64,000 nt of DNA from Xanthomonas hortorum pv. pelargonii. Its GTDB lineage: Bacteria > Pseudomonadota > Gammaproteobacteria > Xanthomonadales > Xanthomonadaceae. Within the stretch, counting starts at the first letter, position 1. Every line of letters begins with the position of its first letter. The position numbers were made by a program, and so were the translations under genes. Below the pieces are notes generated by a model. The model did no database searches, had not been told where the DNA came from, and saw only the letters and a list, made by a program, of their open reading frames with translations. Location of the stretch: positions 1,550,001 through 1,614,000 of the forward strand of contig NZ_CP098604.1 of assembly GCF_024499015.1 (NCBI RefSeq). Direction: 5' to 3'. Shown one piece after another: positions 35,797 through 43,995 of this stretch.

Positions 35797-36900
35797 TCAT
35801 TCCAGCGCCGCACAAGGCAGCGTGGGCAAGTCGCCGCCGCTGACTGCGATGGCAATGGCCGCATCGCTGTCGGTAACGTCGATGTCGCGCGCCACGTACC
35901 AGGCCGGGTCGTAATAGCTGTGCGCATAACGCTCGCCGGCATCGCACAGGATGGTGACGATGGAGCCGCTACGGCCGGCCTCGCGCATGCGCTGGGCCGC
36001 CTGCAGCACACCGACGAAATTGGTGCCGGTGGAGCCGCCGACGCGGCGGCCGAGCGTGGCGCTGACGTGGCGCATCGCCGCCAGGCTCAAGGCGTCGGGC
36101 ACCTTGATCATCATGTCCACGCAGCTGGCGATGAAGCTGGACTCCACCCGCGGGCGGCCGATGCCCTCGATGCGCGAGCCGCCGGTGATGGCCAGCTCCT
36201 TGGGGCACTGCCCGTCCACCGCGCGGCAATAGCCGTCGAAGAACACCGACACCTCCGGGTCCACGCACAGGATGCGGGTGGCGTGGCGCCGGTAGCGCAC
36301 GTAACGGCCAAGCGTGGCGCTGGTGCCGCCGGTGCCGGGGCTGCACACGATCCACTCGGGAATCGGGTGCGGTTCGTCGGCCAGTTGCTTGAAGATCGAT
36401 TCGGCGATGTTGTTGTTGGCGCGCCAGTCGGTGGCGCGCTCGGCGTAGGTGAACTGGTCCATGAAGTGCCCGCCGGTCTCGCGCGCGAGCTGGTGCGAGG
36501 CGCTGTCCAGATCGCAGGCACGCTCGACCAGATGGCAGCGGCCGCCATGAAATTGAATCGCGGCGATCTTTTCCGGCGAGGTCGAGGCCGGCATCACCGC
36601 GATGAAGGGCACACCCAGCAAGCGTGCGAAATACGCTTCGGAAATCGCAGTCGAGCCACTGGAGGCCTCGATCACCGGCCGCCCCGCACGCAGCCAGCCG
36701 TTGGTCAGCGCGTACAGAAACAGCGAGCGCGCCAGCCGATGCTTGAGGCTGCCGGTGGGGTGGCTGGACTCGTCCTTGAAATACAGGTCGATGCCCGGAT
36801 AGCCCGGCAGGTCCATCGGAATCAGGTGGGTGTCTGCCGAACGGTTGAAATCGGCTTCGATCTTCTGGATGGCGGCGGCCACCCACTGGCGCTGCGACAT
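35797..36900 (-). CDS. PLP-dependent cysteine synthase / cysteine desulfhydrase-like protein
   Basis: The 367-residue fold-type II PLP protein has the lysine in [11 protein letters not shown] (about residue 50), [11 protein letters not shown] for phosphate contacts, and a glycine loop in [13 protein letters not shown]. It differs from CysK/CysM in the N-terminus and has about 60 additional residues, closer to the cysteine-synthase-family proteins that include fungal and bacterial cysteine desulfhydrases. It may make or degrade cysteine. I place the start at 36900 ([12 protein letters not shown]); the long upstream open frame runs through copL on the other strand and is not coding. Confidence 0.75.
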   Translation of the reverse strand: MSQRQWVAAAIQKIEADFNRSADTHLIPMDLPGYPGIDLYFKDESSHPTGSLKHRLARSLFLYALTNGWLRAGRPVIEASSGSTAISEAYFARLLGVPFIAVMPASTSPEKIAAIQFHGGRCHLVERACDLDSASHQLARETGGHFMDQFTYAERATDWRANNNIAESIFKQLADEPHPIPEWIVCSPGTGGTSATLGRYVRYRRHATRILCVDPEVSVFFDGYCRAVDGQCPKELAITGGSRIEGIGRPRVESSFIASCVDMMIKVPDALSLAAMRHVSATLGRRVGGSTGTNFVGVLQAAQRMREAGRSGSIVTILCDAGERYAHSYYDPAWYVARDIDVTDSDAAIAIAVSGGDLPTLPCAALE

Positions 36901-37033
36901 GGCAGGACTGTGCGGCGAAGGAAGCCCCAATTCTACCGCTGCCAGGCACGCGGCCACGGCCGGCGGGTCATCGGGCGGACAGCTGGGAGCCGATGCTATG
37001 CTGATCGCACCTGTTCGCCTGCCCTGACCGCCT

Positions 37034-37435
37034 GTGCTGCGTTGCCTGCTCCGCCTGCTGCTGTGCCTGTGCCTGGTTGCCAATACGGCCACCGGCGCGT
37101 GGGCATCGGTGGGCATGGCGATGCCGGCGATGGCCTCGGGTGCGATGGCGCAGGCTGCGTCAGCTGCGCAGGCTTCCATGCCGGCCGCAATGCCGTGCCA
37201 TGCCGACATGCAGCCGACTGCCGCCGTGCCTACCCACGACAACGACAAGCATGCGCACGCAGCCGATTGCTGCAAGCTGGGTAGCTGCGACTGCCTGCAG
37301 CACTGCAGCCTCGCCCTGCTGACCCTGCCTGCGGTGCCCGCAGGTCTGCTCGGTCACTCGGCGTTGCCGGCCAACCTGGCCGAAGGACGCAGCAGCCCGT
37401 TGCCCGAGCAACCGGTTCGACCTCCCATCGCCTGA
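37034..37435 (+). CDS. copL: CopL, leader protein for copper-inducible copAB
   Basis: The 133-residue protein has a hydrophobic signal-like N-terminus ([20 protein letters not shown]) and then Met/Ala/His-rich sequence and a cysteine cluster [13 protein letters not shown]. This is the CopL pattern of Xanthomonas, where the gene precedes copAB and is required for copper induction. The start is GTG at 37034 with no strong Shine-Dalgarno. A possible -10, TATGCT, lies at 36997-37002. Two GC hairpins separate it from copA. It is divergent from the cysteine-synthase-like gene. Confidence 0.85.
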   Translation: MLRCLLRLLLCLCLVANTATGAWASVGMAMPAMASGAMAQAASAAQASMPAAMPCHADMQPTAAVPTHDNDKHAHAADCCKLGSCDCLQHCSLALLTLPAVPAGLLGHSALPANLAEGRSSPLPEQPVRPPIA

Positions 37436-37439
37436 GCGC

Positions 37440-37483
37440 TGACGGCTTGCGCCGTCATCGGGCCCGCGTGCTTGCTGCGCGGG
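37440..37483 (+). promoter_or_regulatory. Hairpins between copL and copA (attenuator candidate)
   Basis: TGACGGC-TTGC-GCCGTCA (37440-37457) starts five bases after the copL stop. CCCGCG (37463-37468) pairs with CGCGGG (37478-37483) and is followed by GTTTCT. The copA ATG is 55 bases further. The layout of a short Cys/His/Met leader peptide followed by terminator-like stems suggests attenuation, but the second stem lacks a long U-tract. Confidence 0.45.
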
Positions 37484-37538
37484 GTTTCTAAGCGATGCGA
37501 TGCGTCCGCCTTCATCGGTGGGCCGCAGCGGAGATGTC

Positions 37539-39353
37539 ATGTCTTTCGATCCCAATTCTTTCGATCCACCCTCCAACGGCGGCCTGAGCCGACGCCGCTT
37601 CGTGCAGGGCATCACCCTGGGCGGTGTTGCCGCCACCACCGGCCTGTGGCGCAGCGATGCGCGTGCGTCCAACCCGGTGAACACGCCGGTCCTGCGCGGC
37701 AGCAGCCAATCACTGCAGATCGGCCGCATGCCGGTCAACCTCACCGGGCGCGCGCGCACCGCCATCACCGTCAACCAGAGCCTGCCCGCGCCCACGCTGC
37801 GCTGGCGCGAGGGCGACATGGTGAGCGTGCGCGTACGCAACGCGCTAGCCGACCAACCCACTTCGGTGCATTGGCACGGCCTGTTGCTGCCGGCCAATAT
37901 GGATGGCGTGCCGGGCATGAGCTTTGACAGCATCGCGCCGGGCCAGGAGTATCACTACCGCTTTGCGCTGCGCCAGTCCGGCACTTACTGGTACCACAGC
38001 CATTCGATGTTTCAGGAGCAGGCCGGCTTGTACGGCGCCATCGTCATCGACCCGCTGACACCGCCGCCGTATCGGCATGATCGCGAACATGTGGTGCTGC
38101 TCTCGGACTGGACAGATCTGGAGCCGGCCGCGCTGTTCCGCCGGCTCAAGCAGATGCCCAGCCACGACAATTACGCACAGCGCACCGTGGGCGATTTCCT
38201 GCGCGATGCGCGCGAAGACGGCATGCGCGCAACGCTGGCCGATCGCGGCATGTGGGGACGCATGCGCATGACCCCGACCGACCTGTCCGATGTCAACGCC
38301 AATACCTACACCTACCTGCTCAACGGCGTCGCCCCGGCCGGCAACTGGACCGGGGTGTTCAAGCCCGGCGAGAAGGTACTGCTGCGTTTCATCAACGGCT
38401 CGTCGATGACCTATTTCGACATCCGCATCCCCGGCCTGCGCATGACCGTGGTGGCCGCCGATGGCCAATACGTGCACCCGGTGAGCGTGGACGAGCTGCG
38501 CATTGCTGCTGCAGAAACCTTCGACGTGATCGTCGAACCCATCGGGCAGGACGCATTTACGTTGTTCGCGCAGGACATGGGTCGCACCGGATTTGCCTGC
38601 GGCACGCTGGCGGTGCGGCATGGCTTGCAGGCGCCGATTCCTGCATTGGATCCGCGCGCGATCCTGACCATGCAGGATATGGGCAATGGCGATGGCATGG
38701 CGCATGCAGATCACGCCATGCACGGCGGTGATGCGATGCAGGGCGATCCACACGCAGCGCACGCGATGGCAATGCCGATGGCGGCAACACACATGCACGG
38801 GCATGCGAACCAGACTGCGCAGAACAAAGCACCGCACCACCCCGCCAGCGAAGACGGTAATCCGCTGATCGACATGCGCAGCAATGCCACTGCGCCACGC
38901 CTGGACGACCCCGGCGTTGGCCTGCGCGACAACGGCCGCCGCGTGCTGTGCTACGCCGACCTGCACAGCGTGTTCGACGATCCGGATGGACGCGAGCCCG
39001 GGCGCGAGATCGAGCTGCATCTGACCGGGCATATGGAAAAATTCGCCTGGTCCTTCGACGGCATCGCCTTTGCTTCGGCAGAGCCCTTGCGGCTGCAGTA
39101 CGGCGAGCGGCTGCGCATCGTGCTGGTCAACGACACCATGATGCAGCACCCCATCCATCTGCACGGCATGTGGAGCGACCTGGAAGATGCCGACGGCAAT
39201 TTCCAGCTACGCAAGCACACCATCGACATGCCGCCAGGCACCCGCCGCACATACCGCGTGCGCGCCGATGCGCTGGGCCGCTGGGCCTACCATTGCCATC
39301 TGCTCTACCACATGGAAGCGGGCATGATGCGCGAAGTGCGGGTGGAAGCATGA
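37539..39353 (+). CDS. copA: CopA, periplasmic multicopper oxidase
   Basis: The 604-residue protein has a twin-arginine signal (SRRRF at 17-21) and three cupredoxin domains. Copper sites include HWHG (111-114), WYHSHS (151-156), HPIHLHGMW and the C-terminal HCHLLYHMEAGMM. A Met/His-rich insert (about 380-440, with repeated MxxH-type motifs) probably binds extra copper. It oxidises Cu(I) and sequesters copper in the periplasm. GGAG lies upstream of the ATG at 37539. It overlaps copB by four bases (ATGA), so the two are co-translated. Confidence 0.94.
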   Translation: MSFDPNSFDPPSNGGLSRRRFVQGITLGGVAATTGLWRSDARASNPVNTPVLRGSSQSLQIGRMPVNLTGRARTAITVNQSLPAPTLRWREGDMVSVRVRNALADQPTSVHWHGLLLPANMDGVPGMSFDSIAPGQEYHYRFALRQSGTYWYHSHSMFQEQAGLYGAIVIDPLTPPPYRHDREHVVLLSDWTDLEPAALFRRLKQMPSHDNYAQRTVGDFLRDAREDGMRATLADRGMWGRMRMTPTDLSDVNANTYTYLLNGVAPAGNWTGVFKPGEKVLLRFINGSSMTYFDIRIPGLRMTVVAADGQYVHPVSVDELRIAAAETFDVIVEPIGQDAFTLFAQDMGRTGFACGTLAVRHGLQAPIPALDPRAILTMQDMGNGDGMAHADHAMHGGDAMQGDPHAAHAMAMPMAATHMHGHANQTAQNKAPHHPASEDGNPLIDMRSNATAPRLDDPGVGLRDNGRRVLCYADLHSVFDDPDGREPGREIELHLTGHMEKFAWSFDGIAFASAEPLRLQYGERLRIVLVNDTMMQHPIHLHGMWSDLEDADGNFQLRKHTIDMPPGTRRTYRVRADALGRWAYHCHLLYHMEAGMMREVRVEA

Positions 39354-40690
39354 GCGCGCTTCGTACGCAAGACGTGGTGCTGCTCGCACTGCTGCTGAGC
39401 GCATCGGCTACCGCACAGGAGCATGTGCCTGAGGCGATGGATTCATCCGCGCATGCCGATGGCACGCATGCACTGCAGTTGGCCGACCACGCAACGGCTG
39501 CCCAGCCGCAGACGTCCACCGCGACAGATGTATCGCCGCCATCTGCGCAGGAGACCGCACATGCGATGCAGATGGATCACGCGCATCTGCAGCACACTGG
39601 CGCTGCATCGCCATCGCCATCGCCATCGCCATCGCTATCGGCAAACGCTGCCGACAGCACGCCTGCGCAACGCCCGGTGCAAGCCGACGTTTCGGCATCG
39701 CCGACATCGATGCATCACGCAGGCATGCAGCACGCCGACGTCAAGCATGCCGCACACCAGGCCTCTACGAAGCCACAACCGGGCCACAGCCAGCAGCCCC
39801 AGACGGACATGGACCATGGGGCAATGGACCATGCGTCGATGGACCACGCGTCGATGCAGCACGCCCCGATGCAACATGGACCAGCGCAGCATGGGCCGAT
39901 GGATCACACCAACATGCAGCACGCACTGCACACCGAAGCGGCGACCCAAACGCCGGCATCGCCTACCACCAGCGCACTGCCGCGCGAGCCTATCCCCAAG
40001 CCCACTGCCGAGGAGATCGCTGCGGCATTTGCACCTCTGCAGCACCATGCGATGCACACGGCAGGCATCAATCACTACGTGTTGCTCGATCGACTGGAAG
40101 CGTCCAATACCAACCGCGGCAGTGGTCAGGATTGGGAAGCACGCGCCTGGATCGGCGGCGACATCGACAGGCTCTGGCTGCGCAGCGAAGGCGAGCGGCA
40201 CGACGGGCGCACGCAGGACGCCTCGTTGGAGGCGTTCTACGGTCACGCCATCTCGCCATGGTGGGATGTACTGGTTGGCACACGTCAGGACATCGGCGCG
40301 GGCGCACATCGCAGCTGGGCCGCCTTCGGCGTGCAGGGACTGGCACCGTACAAGTTCGAGACCGAAGCCACGCTCTACATCGGCAGCGGCGGCCGTGCCG
40401 CACTGCGACTGGAAGGCGAGTACGAGGTGCTGCTGACCAACCGGCTGATCCTGCAACCACGCGTGGAAGTCAGTATCGCCCTGACCGACGATGACCGGCG
40501 CAACATTGACAACGGAGTGGAGCAGGCCGAATTTGGCCTACGGCTGCGCTACGAAATCACCCGCCGTTTCGCGCCCTACATCGGCTGGGTACACAGCCGC
40601 AGCTTCGGTGACACCGCCAGACGCGCCGCGATCGAAGACGAACCGGCGCGCGACAGCCGCTTCGTTGCCGGCGTGCGCATCTGGTTCTGA
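39350..40690 (+). CDS. copB: CopB, outer-membrane copper resistance protein
   Basis: The 446-residue protein has a signal peptide (LLALLLSASATA), a long His/Met-rich region (about 25-215) with tandem MDHAxM/MQHAxM units, and a C-terminal CopB beta-barrel domain (about 225-446, starting INHYVLLDRLEASN and ending FVAGVRIWF). The repeat region probably binds copper and the barrel sits in the outer membrane. Codons for SPSPSPSP come from a perfect hexanucleotide repeat near 39605-39640. Translation is coupled to copA. Confidence 0.93.
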   Translation: MSALRTQDVVLLALLLSASATAQEHVPEAMDSSAHADGTHALQLADHATAAQPQTSTATDVSPPSAQETAHAMQMDHAHLQHTGAASPSPSPSPSLSANAADSTPAQRPVQADVSASPTSMHHAGMQHADVKHAAHQASTKPQPGHSQQPQTDMDHGAMDHASMDHASMQHAPMQHGPAQHGPMDHTNMQHALHTEAATQTPASPTTSALPREPIPKPTAEEIAAAFAPLQHHAMHTAGINHYVLLDRLEASNTNRGSGQDWEARAWIGGDIDRLWLRSEGERHDGRTQDASLEAFYGHAISPWWDVLVGTRQDIGAGAHRSWAAFGVQGLAPYKFETEATLYIGSGGRAALRLEGEYEVLLTNRLILQPRVEVSIALTDDDRRNIDNGVEQAEFGLRLRYEITRRFAPYIGWVHSRSFGDTARRAAIEDEPARDSRFVAGVRIWF

Positions 40691-40704
40691 GACAGCCGCT
40701 GTGC

Positions 40705-40744
40705 GCATGGGCCCGACCGTTCGGAGTCGGAGTCGGGCCCATGC
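40705..40744 (+). terminator. 13-bp perfect hairpin closing copLAB
   Basis: GCATGGGCCCGAC (40705-40717) pairs with GTCGGGCCCATGC (40732-40744), 14 bases after the copB stop. There is no T-run, so termination may need help, or the stem may stabilise the mRNA 3' end. Confidence 0.55.
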
Positions 40745-40911
40745 CACTACCTTGAGCCGTGCAGGTCATGCTCTCTGCCGCGATCAACCAGAAAGCGGCG
40801 CAGTCGGATCACCGCCTCCCGCAATACAGACATACCGACAACCATTGCCTCGCTAACATCGGCGCCCAACGCAGTCAGACCTGCTCCCCCCATTCCATCA
40901 AGGAGACCGCA

Positions 40912-41436
40912 ATGCCTTTGACCGATCTGCAACACGTTCCCGGCGCCAGCGCCGCGCCCGCCGAGACCGGCGGCTTCGTGTTCAACCACACCATGCTGCG
41001 CGTCAAGGATGCCCAGAGTTCGCTGGATTTCTACACCCGTGTGCTCGGCTTCCGCCTGCTGGATGCGCGCGATTTTGCCGATGCGAAGTTCAGCCTGTAC
41101 TTTCTCGCCTTGTTGCCGCAAGACACCGCAATCCCCGAAGAAGATACCGAACGTCGTCTGTGGATGGCCGGCATCCCGGGCGTACTGGAACTCACACACA
41201 ACCACGGCACCGAAACCCAGGACGGCCCGGTCTACCACGACGGCAACAGCGAGCCGCGCGGCTTCGGCCACATCTGCATCTCGGTGCCCGACATCCACGC
41301 CGCCTGCGCCCGCTTCGACGCCCTCGACGTGCCGTACCAGAAGCGCCTGGAAGATGGCCGCATGAAGCACCTGGCCTTCATCAAGGACCCGGACGGCTAT
41401 TGGGTAGAGATCATTTCCAATACGCCCCTGGCCTAA
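40912..41436 (+). CDS. gloA: Lactoylglutathione lyase (glyoxalase I)
   Basis: The 174-residue VOC-fold metalloenzyme contains FNHTMLRVKDAQSSLDFYTR, LELTHNHGTE, GHICISVPD and FIKDPDGYWVEI, which supply the metal-binding His/Glu residues of glyoxalase I. It converts the methylglyoxal-glutathione adduct to S-lactoylglutathione. AAGGAG lies seven bases upstream of the ATG at 40912. It is followed by a strong terminator. Confidence 0.93.
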   Translation: MPLTDLQHVPGASAAPAETGGFVFNHTMLRVKDAQSSLDFYTRVLGFRLLDARDFADAKFSLYFLALLPQDTAIPEEDTERRLWMAGIPGVLELTHNHGTETQDGPVYHDGNSEPRGFGHICISVPDIHAACARFDALDVPYQKRLEDGRMKHLAFIKDPDGYWVEIISNTPLA

Positions 41437-41445
41437 CGCAGAACA

Positions 41446-41476
41446 AAAATGCCCGGGAATTCCCGGGCATTTTTTA
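41446..41476 (+). terminator. Intrinsic terminator of gloA
   Basis: AATGCCCGGG and CCCGGGCATT form a perfect stem, preceded by AAA and followed by TTTT. It may also serve in the other direction for the convergent unknown gene. Confidence 0.92.
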
Positions 41477-41608
41477 TGCGTGCGAGCTATCGGCAGTTGT
41501 TACAAAACGGCCCGTTCGAGCAACGTGCGGCAGCAAAGAACACTACCAGCACCTTTGAACGAACCCGATGCGCTCAGAGGCAGCCGCCATCCAGCGCGGC
41601 GCACTGCA

Positions 41609-42751
41609 TCAGTTGGAAGCGGCAACAGCCTCTCTGTCCGGAAACCATTGCGGCAACTGCTCGGCAAATTTTGCGGCACATTCCTCGCTGTACGCCCGAG
41701 CAGCCTCTTTCACCAGCGCGTAGTCGTTGGCTTCCCACTGCTCCAGCGAGGCGGTACGCGGTGTCGGTGCACAGTCCAGATTGACCGGGCTTGCCTTGCG
41801 CTTCAGAAGGCCGGAACGCTCACCGCCAATCGTCACTGCATAGCGCAGCTCGTAGGGCGACGTGGTATCGGCCAGGCTCTGGTAGACAAGCAGCCAGTCG
41901 GACATCAGCACCTGCAGCGGGAACGGATCCACCGGCAGTGCTGCCGGATGCCCGGTGAAGTAGCTCTTCAGACGCGCATTGACCGCATCGCGCTGCAATT
42001 GATATCCCGGATTCCCTACGGCCTCCATCTTCTCGCCTTTCAGCTGGCCCTTACCAAAGGACGACACTGCGATGCCGCGCGCGAACAGGCTGGTGGCGAT
42101 CTGCAATCCCACCACCGCCCCAGTGTGTCCGCGCCGCACCACGCGCAACATTTCGTCGCCATTGGGTAGGCCGTTGGAACCAACACGCATGCTGGCATGC
42201 AACGGAAGCTGCAACGCCCAATCCGCCGACGATGCGATGAGGGCATCACCTTGCGTTTGTGAAGCGGGCTGCTCTTCTGTTGCAGCGACCAACACCGTGC
42301 CGGCAGCCGCAGCGGCGGCATAGGCCGTCGCTGTCGAAAAATCGCCAGTGGCAAATGCAGGCACCACCGCCACCGCCTCTGCCCCACGCGTGGCCGTGCA
42401 GAACGCGCTGGAAGCACGCATCTGTACTTCATGAAATTCGATGCCGTTGATCTGATGTACGACCGCATCCTGGCCGTACTGCGCCACCAGCTTGGCAACG
42501 ATGGCCTCCTGCTCGACCGGCTGCTGGCCGCAGACCTTGGCCGCGGCGATGCGCGACCAGGCGAACTGCAGCGCAGGATCCCATCCCATCGCGTCTTCGC
42601 CCACGAACCCGTGGTCGTAGTGGTAGGCGTAGATGGCCGGGTCGATTTCTTGCAAGGTCATGCCGCCCACCCCCGCATAACCGGGCGGAACATCGCCAGC
42701 CATCGCAACGCCGCTCAGTGCCGAGATCGCCACTGCAATCAATGCTTTCAT
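41609..42751 (-). CDS. Exported protein of unknown function
   Basis: The 380-residue protein has a clear signal peptide (MKALIAVAISALSGVAMA). I do not recognise the mature protein. It is Ala-rich, contains a few cysteines (CGQQ, FCTA, LDCA, EECA) that could form disulfides, and has aromatic segments such as YAYHYDHGFVGEDAMGWDP. AGGA precedes the ATG at 42751. A longer open frame to 42799 adds no recognisable sequence. It is probably periplasmic or secreted. The 229 bp to the upstream unknown gene hold no ORF. Confidence 0.7.
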   Translation of the reverse strand: MKALIAVAISALSGVAMAGDVPPGYAGVGGMTLQEIDPAIYAYHYDHGFVGEDAMGWDPALQFAWSRIAAAKVCGQQPVEQEAIVAKLVAQYGQDAVVHQINGIEFHEVQMRASSAFCTATRGAEAVAVVPAFATGDFSTATAYAAAAAAGTVLVAATEEQPASQTQGDALIASSADWALQLPLHASMRVGSNGLPNGDEMLRVVRRGHTGAVVGLQIATSLFARGIAVSSFGKGQLKGEKMEAVGNPGYQLQRDAVNARLKSYFTGHPAALPVDPFPLQVLMSDWLLVYQSLADTTSPYELRYAVTIGGERSGLLKRKASPVNLDCAPTPRTASLEQWEANDYALVKEAARAYSEECAAKFAEQLPQWFPDREAVAASN

Positions 42752-42980
42752 AGAGTCCTTCCACTGGAAATGGCGTCGCATTGCGTGTCCCCCACGCAAT
42801 GCGACAAGACACTGTCAGACCGCGCGGACAGCGGCCAACAGCACAGTGCTTGGTCCATCAGACAACGATCCGCAGTCGGCTCGAACGCTCACTTGCGAAC
42901 ATAGTGTGGGCGCATCACGCGCACTTGGCAGTCGGGGCGGTCCCCACATCTGTAGGGACCGCCCTGGAAGTGGCGGTTAT

Positions 42981-43454
42981 CTATGCATGCAACAGTCCGC
43001 CAGTACTGCGCTGCCACTCGCGCGGCGGGCGCAGTGCGGCAAGCGTGTGGACCAACTCGCGATAGCTGTCGGACAGTTGTGCGAACAGGCTGGCATCGCT
43101 GCAACGGGTATCGGCCACATCGGAATAGGCACCGCGCCCTAGGTCGATGAAGTAGTCCACGCTGAGCCGGCGACGCTGCGCCACGCCAGGAAATAGCCCG
43201 GCAATCAGCAAACAACCGTCGCCCACATCGCGCAACAGATCGGCACGCAGACTGCCGATCTGTTCCTGCGCGTGCAACCACGCCAATGCCTGCGTGCGCG
43301 AAAGCAGATGCGCATCGCGCTGGAAACGCAGCAACACGAACACCAGATAATGCTCGCGCGACTCGTCCAGCGGCCGCGCGATGCGCTGCCCTGCCTCACG
43401 TACCAACGCCTGCCACAACTCGGCCGGCGCGCCCTGTTTGAAAGACTCGTGCAT
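42981..43454 (-). CDS. Conserved-looking cytoplasmic protein of unknown function
   Basis: The 157-residue protein begins MHESFKQGAPAELWQALVRE, contains HYLVFVLLRFQRDAHLLSR and LIAGLFPGVAQRRRLSVDYF, and shows no signal peptide or membrane segment. AGGAGG stands before the ATG at 43454, so translation is probably efficient. I cannot assign a family or function. Confidence 0.68.
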   Translation of the reverse strand: MHESFKQGAPAELWQALVREAGQRIARPLDESREHYLVFVLLRFQRDAHLLSRTQALAWLHAQEQIGSLRADLLRDVGDGCLLIAGLFPGVAQRRRLSVDYFIDLGRGAYSDVADTRCSDASLFAQLSDSYRELVHTLAALRPPREWQRSTGGLLHA

Positions 43455-43995
43455 ACGTCCTCCTACGTGGTGGGACCCTCGCCAAGACAGAAGCATATTC
43501 CGGGCCAAACGGTTGGCAGTGCCGGGTGTCGAGCGCTAATGCGACCCGTGCCGACGAGCGCAGATGGCGGCATGGTGCGTGGCCACATGCCAGCGGCATC
43601 GAAGCCGCATGTCTATCGCAACGGCCGGGTGGATCCGAGACACCTCACTGTGTCGATGCTCGGCATGTCGACGAAAGCGCGCAACAGCACGACTTGTCCG
43701 AAAAAGTGACTTGCCTCGCGCAGCGAGACATTGGCATCAAACGAACGCGACTGTGTGATCCATGTTCGCATTCAAACGCGTGTGCCTCTCTAGGATGGCC
43801 GCTGCCCGGCGCGCCCGATGCCGCTGGACATCCAGGTTCTGCGGTCGTGGAGGCGCGATGCACATGCATGACGCCCAGCCCTTGCCGTGCTGCATCGGCG
43901 GTCGCAGAACTTCCCAGCGGGATCAATGCGCAGTGGTTTGGCACGCTCCCGCAATTCCCGGAAGCCTTGTGCTTCTGTAACAGGAGTCATCCGAC
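43455..43995. other. Divergent intergenic region, no gene seen
   Basis: This 541-bp gap between the 157-residue unknown protein and the frameshifted beta-helix gene has only antisense or short frames without family signals. AGGAG (43982-43986) is the ribosome-binding site of the latter. I see no convincing promoter pair, operator or repeat. Confidence 0.5.

Noticed and set aside
35797..36900. Calling this gene cysK or cysM
   Set aside because: The N-terminus, length and active-site context ([11 protein letters not shown]) differ from both; a broader family name is safer.
35920..37284. 454-codon plus-strand frame opposite the cysteine-synthase-like gene
   Set aside because: Antisense shadow that also overruns the copL promoter region.
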